A stretch of 64,000 bases of DNA from an uncultured Roseovarius sp. GTDB taxonomy: Bacteria; Pseudomonadota; Alphaproteobacteria; Rhodobacterales; Rhodobacteraceae. Position numbers and translations under genes: made by a program. Each line of letters starts with the position of its first letter. Within the stretch, counting starts at the first letter, position 1. Below are positions 21,410-30,107 of the stretch, piece after piece. The stretch lies in the NCBI GenBank assembly GCA_947497295.1, contig CANMFU010000006.1, positions 62,001 to 126,000 on the forward strand, read 5' to 3'. The notes below the pieces were generated by a model. The model worked only from the letters and a program-made list of their open reading frames with translations, was not told the origin of the DNA and did no database searches.

Positions 21410-22901
21410 GCTCCTGCAAATACCCGTCCATCCGGGTCTCCAATTCGGCCAGATCGGCCTTCAGCCGGGTCCGCTCGGCGCGGACCGCCATCAGGTCAAT
21501 CTCTTCCTCCGCCTCGAACGTGTCCACGTAGCGGGGGATGTTCAGGTTGAAATCATTCTCGGCAATCTCTGCGGCACTGGCCAGATAGGCGTATTTATCG
21601 ACCGTTTCGCGCGCGGCAAAAGTGCCGGTGATCTTGTCCAGATCCGCGCCGGTCAGCACGTTCTGGTTGGTGCCTGCCTGAAATTCGCGGCTGGCGTCGA
21701 TGAACAGCACCGAATTATCCCGCTTGGATTTGCGAAATACCAAAATTGCCGAGGGGATGCCGGTGCCGAAAAACAGCTTTTCCGGCAGGCCGATCACCGC
21801 ATCCAGCAGGTTTTCCTCGATCAGCTTCTGACGGATCTTCCCCTCGGTCGAGCCGCGAAACAGCACCCCGTGCGGCACCACCACCGCCATGCGGCCTGTC
21901 TTGGGCTTCAGCGTTTCGATCATGTGCAGGATAAACGCATAATCGCCCTTGGTGCGAGGCGGCATGCCCCGGCGAAACCGCCCGAACCTGTCCGTCTCGG
22001 CCGCCTCGGTGCCCCATTTATCCAGTGAAAACGGCGGATTGGCCACGACCACATCGAAATGGCGCAGCATATCGTCCGATGTGCGCAGCTTGGGGTTGCG
22101 GATTGTGTCACCCCATTCGACCTGATGGTTTTCCTCGCCATGCAGGAACAAGTTCATCTTGGCCAGCGCCCAGGTGGAGCCGATCGCCTCCTGCCCGAAC
22201 AGCGCATAGCGTTTGGTCCCCGTCCTGTCGCGGATCTGCCGTGCGCATTTCATCAGCAACGAGGCCGATCCGCAGGCCGGATCGCAGATGTCATCGCCCT
22301 CCTGCGGATCCACCAGCCGCGCCATCAGGGTGGACACCTCGGCAGGGGTATAGAACTCGCCCGCTTTCTTGCCCGCCGTCGCGGCAAAGCGGCTGATCAG
22401 GTATTCATAGGCGCCGCCGATGATATCCAGCTGCCCCACCCGCGACGGGCGCAGATCCAGCTGCGGCTTGGCGAAATCCTCCATCAGGTGGCGCAGGATG
22501 TCGTTCTTCTGCTCCTCCGCGCCCAGCTTGTTGGAGTTGAAGCTGATGTCCTGGAACACATCGCGCAGCTTGTCGCCATTGGCCTCCTCGAACGCATGCA
22601 GCGCCTTGTCGATCCGCTCGCCATTGCCGGCCTCGTGGCGGCGCTTGTGCAGCGCGTCAAAGCTGGACCCCTCGGGCAGCACGAACGCCTCTTGCTGCAT
22701 CATCGCCGCGACCAGATCGGGCGCATCCGGATGCTGGGCCATATAGCGGGCCTTGTGGTCCTTCCACACGTCGCTGACGTATTTCAGGAACAGCATGGTC
22801 AGGACGTAATCCTTGTAGATCGACGGATCGACCACGCCTCGGAACGTATCGCACGCGCTCCACGCAGCCTTGTTGATCTCGGATTGGGTTACTGGGTTCA
22901 T
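21393..22901 (-). CDS. hsdM: Type I restriction enzyme, M (methyltransferase) subunit
   Basis: A 502-residue N6-adenine methylase. Seen: an N-terminal HsdM helical domain, FYTPAEVS, the SAM-binding DPACGSASLL near residue 207 and the catalytic NPPF (VVANPPFSL) near residue 288. With HsdS it protects host DNA, and with HsdR it forms the restriction complex. It is the first gene of the operon; a 911-base upstream region should hold the promoter. Confidence 0.95.
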   Translation of the reverse strand: MNPVTQSEINKAAWSACDTFRGVVDPSIYKDYVLTMLFLKYVSDVWKDHKARYMAQHPDAPDLVAAMMQQEAFVLPEGSSFDALHKRRHEAGNGERIDKALHAFEEANGDKLRDVFQDISFNSNKLGAEEQKNDILRHLMEDFAKPQLDLRPSRVGQLDIIGGAYEYLISRFAATAGKKAGEFYTPAEVSTLMARLVDPQEGDDICDPACGSASLLMKCARQIRDRTGTKRYALFGQEAIGSTWALAKMNLFLHGEENHQVEWGDTIRNPKLRTSDDMLRHFDVVVANPPFSLDKWGTEAAETDRFGRFRRGMPPRTKGDYAFILHMIETLKPKTGRMAVVVPHGVLFRGSTEGKIRQKLIEENLLDAVIGLPEKLFFGTGIPSAILVFRKSKRDNSVLFIDASREFQAGTNQNVLTGADLDKITGTFAARETVDKYAYLASAAEIAENDFNLNIPRYVDTFEAEEEIDLMAVRAERTRLKADLAELETRMDGYLQELGYGS

Positions 22902-23579
22902 TTGGAGAGCCTCGTTCGCAAAATGTCAGCCAGGGCGAATGAAGGCGACGCTGGTGGAGATTTCGGGGTTTATGATCGCAAGCACCATTCCGCAGGCAGT
23001 ACATGAGGTCAAGCCGACATAGGCGGGTGGCGACTACCAGTTGCCAATGCCGACACAACGCGTTGCGTTACGATGGACGAAACGCAAGCTACAAGCCGTG
23101 ACCAACGCCGAAACTTAATGCATCACATACCATCCGCGATTATCCGTAACTTTGGCCTTGGCATCGATCAGAGCGGCGGTCCATGCCGTCTTCGTCGTTG
23201 CCGACCTTCCCAGTACAACGCAGTTGCCGTCCAACTATCACTGATAGGTTCGCTGACGATACATTTAGGCCGAAGTATTTGGTTTAATTGTATAATTGCG
23301 TGTAACACAAGTGGGCATTATTGCTTCTTTTGCGCCGAAATTTAGATGAGATCCACGGGCGTCGCGCAGATAAGGCAAAATGATCAATAACGAACGAGCG
23401 ACCAAACCGCTCTGCGTCCTCTATATCTGCCCTCACAATTTTGCTTCGCAATCTCATACTTTCTTATGTTCAGAAAATTCTCTCACCCCCCAAAACGAAC
23501 GACTCTTTCGACCTGCAACGCGATGAAAATCGAGAGCACATGACACAATGCCTAACCTGTGCTGCACAGAGTAGACAGA

Positions 23580-23613
23580 AGTGTCAGCCGGACTGCCCTG
23601 CGCGGCTGACACT
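23580..23613. other. Perfect 11-bp hairpin
   Basis: AGTGTCAGCCG (23580-23590) pairs with CGGCTGACACT (23603-23613) across a 12-base loop. No T-run follows on either strand, so it may be a regulatory or repeat-derived structure. Confidence 0.5.
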
Positions 23614-23683
23614 CAGAGTGTCACGGCGTGATGGCGTAATCGATCATTCCAAATCTGGCTTTGCTCGTCCGCAACTGAAACTT

Positions 23684-23706
23684 TCCACCGGCTTTTAGCC
23701 GGTGGA
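23684..23706. other. Perfect 9-bp hairpin with TTTTA loop
   Basis: TCCACCGGC (23684-23692) pairs with GCCGGTGGA (23698-23706) around TTTTA. It lies 107 bases before the tauE-type start, in the leader region if transcription begins upstream. Confidence 0.5.
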
Positions 23707-23812
23707 GTATTCACAAGTTCAAACGTCGAACAGCGGACAGATCGGGCCTCTATGATGCCGTCGTAAATGTATGCTCTACCAATTTCCGGTCCTGCGAAGT
23801 ACAAATCGGAAT

Positions 23813-24556
23813 ATGACCGACTCCATGATGATCCTCGCCATCACGGTGACGTTTCTCCTTGCAGGTGGCGTAAAGGGTGTGATCGGGCTCGGTCTGCCAA
23901 CGGTCAGCCTTGGCCTGCTGACCGCCGCGCTCGACTTGCCGACGGCGATGGCGTTGCTGATCGCTCCGTCCTTTGTCACGAACGTCTATCAGGCGAGCGT
24001 GGGCGGTCATGCGCGTGAGATTTTGCGCCGCATCTGGCCTTTCCTCCTGATGGCGACGGCGACCGTCTGGCTTGGCGCAATCGCTCTGACTTGGTTCGAC
24101 CTCGACCTTCTGACGGCGCTGCTAGGGCTGTTGCTCGTCTCCTATGGTGGGCTTAACCTCGCAGGCACTCGCTTTGCAATTTCCGCCAGTAGCGAAAACT
24201 GGGCGGGACCAGCCTTCGGTGCCGCAAACGGCATCCTTACCGGGATGACCGGCTCGTTCATGGTTCCAGGAGTGATGTTCCTACAGAGCATCGGACTGTC
24301 ACGCGACATGCTGGTCCAGGCCATGGGTATGTTGTTCACCGCGTCCACAGTCGCGCTAGCCCTTGCGCTCGGCACGAACGCCCTGCTGTCGGTCGAGTTG
24401 GGGACCGCCTCTCTTCTCGCGATAATACCATCTCTTGTTGGTATGTGGGCCGGCCAGATTCTGAGGAGGCGCTTGTCCGAGGCACAGTTTCGCACTGTCT
24501 TCTTCATAGCCATCTCCCTACTTGGGCTCTACATTCTGGCCAGCACAGCCGTCTGA
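23813..24556 (+). CDS. TauE/SafE family sulfite or organosulfur exporter
   Basis: A 247-residue polytopic membrane protein with about seven to eight hydrophobic helices. The family N-terminal repeat is seen (FLLAGGVKGVIGLGLPTVS, the conserved GxxKGxxGxGxP loop) and its second-half counterpart (FGAANGILTGMTGSFMVPG). TauE/SafE proteins export sulfite, sulfoacetate or related anions. The ATG at 23813 starts the first helix cleanly; an upstream ATG at 23771 adds a polar tail. A sulfite exporter on the island that also carries soxC/soxD-like genes is a sensible pairing, but the substrate is inferred. Confidence 0.85.
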   Translation: MTDSMMILAITVTFLLAGGVKGVIGLGLPTVSLGLLTAALDLPTAMALLIAPSFVTNVYQASVGGHAREILRRIWPFLLMATATVWLGAIALTWFDLDLLTALLGLLLVSYGGLNLAGTRFAISASSENWAGPAFGAANGILTGMTGSFMVPGVMFLQSIGLSRDMLVQAMGMLFTASTVALALALGTNALLSVELGTASLLAIIPSLVGMWAGQILRRRLSEAQFRTVFFIAISLLGLYILASTAV

Positions 24557-25052
24557 GCAACTTGTCGAAATGGGTTTGCGCAAAGCGGGGCTCTAGATCG
24601 GTCATTCGCCCCTCCGCAGCATCCGGCATTTTGGGCTAGGAGCAGCCTTGCGGCAGTGCGGCATACATCATGAGTGCCCCGCCTGTCTGATCGACTTGAA
24701 CGGCCCTATCCGGACATTAACTTTGGTAACTTTTTGGCACCGCAGCATTTCATTTAACGGACATTGGATACGATGCGCAAAATTCCGGAAATATACAGAT
24801 CAAAATTGCAGGTCAAAACAGCATTGACTAAATAGTTCGGAAATGAGGGCTGTCATAAAAATACGAAATGCGGTGCCCATCCATAAACTTGTTGCGCAGA
24901 CAAATCGCGTCTGTCGTCGATCAGTTTCGAATCGCTCAAAGGTTGTTTCGCCTTTAGGCCCGTGAAAAGTAGTGACCGCCCACATCACCTAGCATTTTCC
25001 TAATCTAGCCTATTGAATGACATAAGCGGAAAATTATGGGCACCACAAACTA
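24557..25052. other. 496-base region without a recognisable gene
   Basis: It lies between the tauE-type gene and the rnlB stop. Open frames here are short, lack ribosome sites and resemble no family I know. It is noticeably more AT-rich after 24720, matching the rnl region. Confidence 0.45.
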
Positions 25053-25391
25053 TTACTGCATGAACTTCTTCAATTCGCTAGACGAGAGGACACTGCTAAG
25101 AAGAAACGCTTGATCGCCTTTCGCCATTAAATCTTGTCCCTTTTGAATATCTGAACTTACATCGGTCTCTACGGAAAATGAGCTACGGTCGAAGCCCCTT
25201 TTTTCAAACTTCATGGAGGCAAATCGATTTGGGGCCATCCCGTTGACCGAAAGCAAGTCAAAAAGCACAATACCCTCGAAGCCTAAGCTAGCGAGCTTCG
25301 AGGTGAGGGTTTTAATCTCACGCAAAGGGTGAAAATCTGCCGTGGCCGTAACCACAGCGATTTCACCAATTATGCGGACTGTCTCAATCAT
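25053..25391 (-). CDS. rnlB: RnlB-like antitoxin
   Basis: A 112-residue protein placed 10 bases after rnlA. Its middle carries the family-like pattern GIVLFDLLSVNGMAPNRF, which corresponds to the LFDLL..NG...NRF region I recall of E. coli RnlB. In E. coli RnlB binds and neutralises RnlA, and loss of RnlB during T4 infection releases the toxin. The order toxin-then-antitoxin is the same here. The identification leans on both the motif and the neighbour. Confidence 0.8.
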   Translation of the reverse strand: MIETVRIIGEIAVVTATADFHPLREIKTLTSKLASLGFEGIVLFDLLSVNGMAPNRFASMKFEKRGFDRSSFSVETDVSSDIQKGQDLMAKGDQAFLLSSVLSSSELKKFMQ

Positions 25392-25401
25392 TGCTCCACT
25401 C

Positions 25402-26457
25402 TCATTGAATCAGCGCATCGATCACTAAATACGCATCTTTTGATAAGCCAATAGCTGACTCCAAGGTATTTATCATCCTGCTGCCACCAGAAAATTCCTC
25501 CATGTGGAAAATCGCATGGCGATGCTTACGGTAGAAAGTATAACCATTGTTTAGCGAATCCACCATTTTTTTAGGAATTTTATCCTGATACTCGTGTTTG
25601 AGGGTGCATTTCCCCGATGCAACATCAAAGAAGTCACCAAAGCCATTTTCGCCATCTTGAACCGACATACCGTGTTCGGCCATCTTTAGCTTCAATATAC
25701 CTTCGAGCGAACGCAAATCAGGGTAGAGTAGAAGGCAATAGTCTGGCAGGTTAGGCGCAGCAAGCTTGACGCAGCAACTGGAGATCAAAAGTTTTTTGAT
25801 ATCACCCGGGATATTGAGGTAGCTATTGGGGAAGAAAGTCTTCAGGTAATCTTCGGCCATCTCTTTCCGGACAACATCCGCGCTACTTTCGTCTTTACGA
25901 TATAACACTTGCTCAAGACCCTTCAGGTCCAGAAGATCGGTGAGCATAAATACGACGCGCCGATAGCAAGAAAGAGGCTTGCCCTGAACTTGCAATACCC
26001 TTGTGCGGCGATGGTGAGTAATTCTGAGAGAGTCTTGATGCTCAACACTCTTTAAAGTTACTTGCTTGGTATACTCGTCATTGCGATTAGTCGCAACTTC
26101 AATGCCATCTCCCATAAGATCCAAAATTGAATCAAACGAATCAGCAGTTATTCCTTTAAGAGCATAGTTTACGTTCTCAAACTCAGCGGGATTGACCGTG
26201 GCTTTTAAGTGGACAGCTAGCTCCTCGCCTATCGGCTGGTTCTTTCCCATCTTCCATTGGATGGTTGTTGTGCCAGTCTTATTGAGGTGCAAGTCCACGG
26301 TCGCAAACTGAGCACCCACACGACCAAACACCAATCTTTTGCGCTTGTCGGACGTTTCAATTTCGCCGTCGATTGAGTAACCTGCCGATTTAATGAAGTC
26401 TTGAATGTGCTCATCCAGAGTCTCGCGATCTAGATTTAAGTCCTTGTAGTCGGTCAT
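25402..26457 (-). CDS. rnlA: RnlA-like toxin (RNase LS)
   Basis: A 351-residue endoribonuclease toxin, close to the 357 of E. coli RnlA. Seen: TTIQWKMGKNQPIGEELA in the N-terminal domain, QGKPLSCYR near 158-166, CCVKLAAPNLPDYCLLLYPD near 228-247, and the C-terminal HEPN-type catalytic R-x4-H, Arg313 to His318 (RHAIFHME). RnlA degrades mRNA and blocks T4 growth when RnlB is lost. The gene is less GC-rich than its neighbours, a sign of transfer. This is a strong family match by eye. Confidence 0.9.
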   Translation of the reverse strand: MTDYKDLNLDRETLDEHIQDFIKSAGYSIDGEIETSDKRKRLVFGRVGAQFATVDLHLNKTGTTTIQWKMGKNQPIGEELAVHLKATVNPAEFENVNYALKGITADSFDSILDLMGDGIEVATNRNDEYTKQVTLKSVEHQDSLRITHHRRTRVLQVQGKPLSCYRRVVFMLTDLLDLKGLEQVLYRKDESSADVVRKEMAEDYLKTFFPNSYLNIPGDIKKLLISSCCVKLAAPNLPDYCLLLYPDLRSLEGILKLKMAEHGMSVQDGENGFGDFFDVASGKCTLKHEYQDKIPKKMVDSLNNGYTFYRKHRHAIFHMEEFSGGSRMINTLESAIGLSKDAYLVIDALIQ

Positions 26458-26799
26458 CTCGTATACCTAGCAATTTTCGGTAGAGCCTCAGTAAATAGTC
26501 CGAGGATTTAGCGCTACAAATTTTTCAAGGCTGTCAGGCTTCGCCGGTGGGCAACCAGACATACAGTTGTCTTTTTACACCAGCAACGCTCAAGAGGTCG
26601 ACGCAAGGACGCGAAGCGAAGGAAGAATTTATCTTTACGCTTTAACCAAATGCTTGTCAATTGCGGCGAAGGCCTGCGCTCCGCCCTATCCTACGTGCCC
26701 TATTTGCGGGTCAAGCTTGGTCCACGAAGTAACCTTGGCGTAATGTCCCCTTCAAAATTCTGGCAAGGTTGCCTTCGCACCAGCAGCGAATGACCGCTT
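26458..26799. other. 342-base region upstream of rnlA
   Basis: No gene is supported. It should contain the rnlAB promoter next to 26458. The far side borders the IS1182-type element. Confidence 0.4.
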
Positions 26800-28347
26800 C
26801 CCGCCGATTCTGTGGAAAAACATCGTGTTGCTGACGCAGAAAACTTGGTGGTGAAGGGCGCGCGATTGCCTTTCCTGTCAGGCTCTGCGCATTTGCTGCG
26901 GTGCGGGAAAGATCTTGGCCAGTTTCCGGAGGTTCTGGGCAGTGGCTGCGAGGAGGAATTCGTCGTTTGCGCCGCATGGGCCACGTAATCGGAGCCGACC
27001 CAGACCGAGAATGCGCTTGAGGTGGGCGAACAGCATTTCGACCTTCTTCCGGAGCTTCATCGAGATGTCGTATTGGCGGGTTTTTGCGATTTCGCGGGCA
27101 ACCTGGCGGGCGTCTTCGTGTTCCTCGCGGGTGATCGATCTGGCATCAGCGTTCGGGCAGCATTTCAGTTTCGACGGGCAAGCCTGGCATGTCAGTTTCA
27201 GGGCGCGATATTTGGCGCGCCCCATGCCGGTTGAGCCCCGGTTTGGGTCGGAATAATTCCGGCGGAACTGCTTCAGTGCCTGACCCTCGGGGCAAATGTA
27301 TTGATCGTTCTCGGCGTCCCATTCGAAGTCCGCTCGGCTCCATGTGCCGTCGTTACGGCCGGATTTGTCGAAGACGGGAATGTGCGGGGCGATCTTTCGG
27401 TCGACCAGCCAGCCCAGCATTGGCGCAGTGCCATAGGCTGTGTCTGCGATCAGGCGCTCAGGGTGCAGTTCGAACTTCTCTTTCACCCGATTCAGCATGG
27501 TTTTTGTTGAACCGACTTCCGCCTGCCGGATTGAACGCGTCGCCTCGACATCAATGATCACCCCATGATCAGTATCGATGAGGTAGTTGTCGGAATAGCT
27601 GAAGAAAGCAGGCCCTTTACGCGCTGCTGTCCATTGGCTGGCCGGGTCAGAATGCGAGGTGAACTTGGGCTCGACCTCGCTGGCTGCGCCGAAAGCGGCC
27701 TCGTCGAGCGTGTCGAGATACTCGCGGACCGCGCGGGGCGCATCTGCCGGGTCGATGCGTGTCGCGTCCCAATCGTCCTTCGGGGTCGAGTTCTGTTTGT
27801 TGGCGTCCGCCTCGATCAGGCTCGCATCGATTGCCATGCGCTGGCCGCTGACCAAGCCTTCTTCGATGCAGCGCGCCACCGTGGTCTCGAACAAATGGCG
27901 CAGCAACTCACTCTCACGGAAACGCCCGTGCCGGTTCTTTGAAAAGGTAGAATGGTCGGGCACACGATCATTCAGATCGAGACGACAGAACCAGCGATAC
28001 GCGAGGTTCAGATGCACCTCTTGGCAGAGCCGCCGCTCCGACCGGATGCCGAAGCAATACCCCACCAGCAGCATGCGGATCAGCAGTTCGGGATCGACGG
28101 ACGGGCGGCCTGTGTGGCTATAAAACTCTGCCAAATACTGGCGGATGTCGCTCAGATCGACGAACCGATCAATCGAACGCAACAAGTGATCTTGCGGAAC
28201 GTGATCTTCCAGCGAGAACTCATAGAACAGCGCCGCCTGTGCTTCCTGCTTCGGTCCCATCATCGCTGATCCTCTCCTTCAACTACTGGAATTGAATCAG
28301 CAAGCCAGGCCCCGAGCAAGGAAGAGTTTTTCAACAAAATAAGCCGG
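26800..28347 (-). mobile_element. IS1182-type insertion sequence
   Basis: A single transposase gene is flanked by related inverted ends. The left end near 26801-26822 reads GCCGATTCTGTGGAAAAAC. The right end near 28325-28346, read inverted, gives GGCTTATTTTGTTGAAAAAC, about 13 of the last 15 positions matching. The ends are estimates to within a few bases. No clear target duplication was found. Confidence 0.7.
26878..28263 (-). CDS. IS1182-family transposase
   Basis: A 461-residue DDE transposase that appears intact. Seen: an N-terminal DUF772-type domain (FYSHTGRPSVDPELLIRMLL), the first catalytic region (AIDASLIEADANK), the second (LIADTAYGTA) and the C-terminal DDE_Tnp_1 part with a Cys cluster (CQACPSKLKCCP) and KKVEMLFAHLKRILGL. 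AGGAGAGG precedes the ATG at 28263. It lies between the rnl pair and the NYN-domain gene. Confidence 0.92.
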   Translation of the reverse strand: MMGPKQEAQAALFYEFSLEDHVPQDHLLRSIDRFVDLSDIRQYLAEFYSHTGRPSVDPELLIRMLLVGYCFGIRSERRLCQEVHLNLAYRWFCRLDLNDRVPDHSTFSKNRHGRFRESELLRHLFETTVARCIEEGLVSGQRMAIDASLIEADANKQNSTPKDDWDATRIDPADAPRAVREYLDTLDEAAFGAASEVEPKFTSHSDPASQWTAARKGPAFFSYSDNYLIDTDHGVIIDVEATRSIRQAEVGSTKTMLNRVKEKFELHPERLIADTAYGTAPMLGWLVDRKIAPHIPVFDKSGRNDGTWSRADFEWDAENDQYICPEGQALKQFRRNYSDPNRGSTGMGRAKYRALKLTCQACPSKLKCCPNADARSITREEHEDARQVAREIAKTRQYDISMKLRKKVEMLFAHLKRILGLGRLRLRGPCGANDEFLLAATAQNLRKLAKIFPAPQQMRRA

Positions 28348-28490
28348 GACCACCGGCCGATCGCGACCGGCCCAGCGCCGACATTCGGCGCCACCCAGCG
28401 ATGCTGCACCTCTGTCCGCAATTGCGGCCATTCATGCTTGCAGCAGCAACGTGACCAAGGACGGCCTCGCGCCGGATGCCGTTTGAGCGC

Positions 28491-29168
28491 TTACGCCACG
28501 TGAGTAAAGCCTTCGGGACGGAAGCGAACCATGGCTTCAGGGCCGCGAGGGTCCAGTTCGTAGAGCGATGGTCGCGCAGTCAGATAGGCGCGCCAACTCC
28601 GCTCGGGGTAAGTGCTGATCCGAACCCCATGTTGACTGTGCATCTTCGGGGCGAGTTCAGCGATGTGCATGCCCATGCCCTTCTTGCTGTGCGCACCAAT
28701 CATGGCCCGGATCTTCTGGTCAAGCGCCGTGGCAGTCGTCGGCGGCTTCGGCACAAGACGCACGGGCGGCGGCGTGCCGATTTCTACAAAATCGCTACAA
28801 CATGCTCGAAAGGCGCTGGGCGCCTTTACTTCACCAATCCCGATGACCTTTGCTCCGTGCTCACGCAATCTGGTGGCAAGATGGGTAAAATCACCGTCAG
28901 AACTCGCGATTACAAAACAGCGCATATTTTTGGATAGCACCAATTCCAGCGCATCCAGTGCCAGAAGAATGTCAGCGGCGTTCTTACCCGTTCCCGCATG
29001 CAGCATTCGGTAGCCAATTGCACCATGCCAGTCAGAGGGACGCTGCGCATCGGCATAGACCCGAACCAGAGTTGGTTCGCCGTGCTGAGCGGCGACAGAA
29101 AGAATTTGTCCGGCGTGCTTACCGCTGATGTTGTCACCATCGACAAGCACTGACACAGGCTGCACCAT
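28491..29168 (-). CDS. NYN-domain protein with C-terminal OST-HTH/LOTUS domain
   Basis: A 225-residue predicted RNA-binding nuclease. Seen: the NYN/PIN-like acidic site LVDGDNIS at residues 8-15, DAQRPSDW, TGKNAADILLALDAL and IASSDGDFTHLA (residues near 85-97), then a C-terminal OST-HTH from about residue 155 (IGAHSKKGMGMHIAELAPKM). NYN proteins cleave RNA, and OST-HTH is thought to bind RNA. The ATG at 29168 has GGAGA in front; an upstream start at 29231 lacks this. Its place on a defence-rich island suggests, without proof, an RNA-targeting role. Confidence 0.85.
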   Translation of the reverse strand: MVQPVSVLVDGDNISGKHAGQILSVAAQHGEPTLVRVYADAQRPSDWHGAIGYRMLHAGTGKNAADILLALDALELVLSKNMRCFVIASSDGDFTHLATRLREHGAKVIGIGEVKAPSAFRACCSDFVEIGTPPPVRLVPKPPTTATALDQKIRAMIGAHSKKGMGMHIAELAPKMHSQHGVRISTYPERSWRAYLTARPSLYELDPRGPEAMVRFRPEGFTHVA

Positions 29169-29280
29169 CGAAATCTCCAAGCCATAGGTATATAGGGTTA
29201 TTGCAAGAGAATTGTGCCGAAAATTTGGCATCTATCGAGGCGCGCAGCGTGGCGGTCGCCTTTGGAGCATGGGGAGGGGG

Positions 29281-29357
29281 CTTCGCACCCCAGCCCCTTA
29301 CGGCAAATGTTGATGGAGCGGACGATTTCGACGGACGGGTCGGACTTCGCTGCGACC
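29281..29357 (+). repeat. Dispersed island repeat, copy A (diverged)
   Basis: It shares the exact 13-base core CCCAGCCCCTTAC with copies at 29856-29924 (inverted) and 38316-38383, followed by an A/T-rich linker and a GC-palindromic end that has decayed in this copy (CGGACTTCGCTGCGACC). It lies between the NYN and DUF1992 genes. Confidence 0.6.
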
Positions 29358-29457
29358 GGAGGTTCGGCAAATTGTCGCGTCGACTTGTGGTCGCCTTGAA
29401 GACTACATATTTTTCAATTGACTGAGATACGTGCCGCCGCCTCAGGAGAGCCTCACC

Positions 29458-29760
29458 ATGTTCAGCCTGCGTATTGATGCCGCTTTCAAACGAGCGCAAG
29501 ACAACGGAGACCTTGAAAACCTGCCAAGTGCGGGGAAGCCGATTCCGCCAAGCAGCTTGAACAGCGATCCTTTTGCGCATGTTTACGGCGCGAGCGGTGC
29601 AATGACACTCTTCAGCGAAATGCAGAGCCGCATCATCGAGGCCCGCAAGCGGCTGAACGAAGCAACTGACCCGGCGCAACGAAGAGCCATCCAGACCGAG
29701 ATATCTTCACTCGAAACCCGAAAGGCGATCGAAATGGGGACGTGGAAGCGATACGGATAG
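29458..29760 (+). CDS. DUF1992 (DnaJ-homologue subfamily C member 28-like) domain protein
   Basis: A 100-residue protein recognised from IDAAFKRAQDNGDLENLPSAGKP, the DUF1992 pattern in which a short helix is followed by FxNLPGxGKPL. A second helical part follows (RIIEARKRLNEATDPAQRR). Function is unknown in the family. The ATG at 29458 is fixed by AGGAGAG upstream. It is flanked on both sides by copies of the island repeat. Confidence 0.7.
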   Translation: MFSLRIDAAFKRAQDNGDLENLPSAGKPIPPSSLNSDPFAHVYGASGAMTLFSEMQSRIIEARKRLNEATDPAQRRAIQTEISSLETRKAIEMGTWKRYG

Positions 29761-29855
29761 CCTGTAGGACAGGCTACTGTCGAAGATATTTTAGAGACAA
29801 AATCACCAGTTCTCTCCCTACGAGAAGGCGTCAAGTCTCTTGCCTGAAAAGGAAT

Positions 29856-29924
29856 GTTGGCCGCAGTGCGGCCAACAGAAGCACTTATTTCAACATATGC
29901 AGTAAGGGGCTGGGCTTCGCACCC
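29856..29924 (-). repeat. Dispersed island repeat, copy B (inverted)
   Basis: On the minus strand it reads GGGTGCGAAGCCCAGCCCCTTAC, then a linker, then a palindrome: GTTGGCCGCA (29856-29865) pairs with TGCGGCCAAC (29867-29876). It closely parallels copy C. The rest of the 347-base gap 29761-30107 holds no gene I can support. Confidence 0.65.
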
Positions 29925-30107
29925 GGCCCGAAGCCGCCGTCCATACGCTACCTCGATGCCGCGCCGCAGCTTCACCAGACCGGCCGTTCGTACATTGCGC
30001 TACACTCTGTCGAGCGAAACGTCCGTCAGGGGAGCTTGGCATGCGCTGTCCCAGATTTGAAGATAAACTGAGTACGGGCTTAGTGTCCCATAGCAAAAAT
30101 CGGAAGT

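Larger units (their letters stand above)
22902..23812. other. 911-base region without a recognisable gene
   Basis: It lies between the divergent hsdM and tauE-type genes. Short open frames on both strands look random in composition and lack ribosome sites. The notable content is two strong perfect hairpins near 23580 and 23684. Promoters for both flanking genes must lie here, but no clear -35/-10 pair is convincing. Confidence 0.5.

Noticed and set aside
22902..23812. Several short frames between hsdM and the tauE-type gene
   Set aside because: None has a ribosome site or family resemblance; composition looks random.
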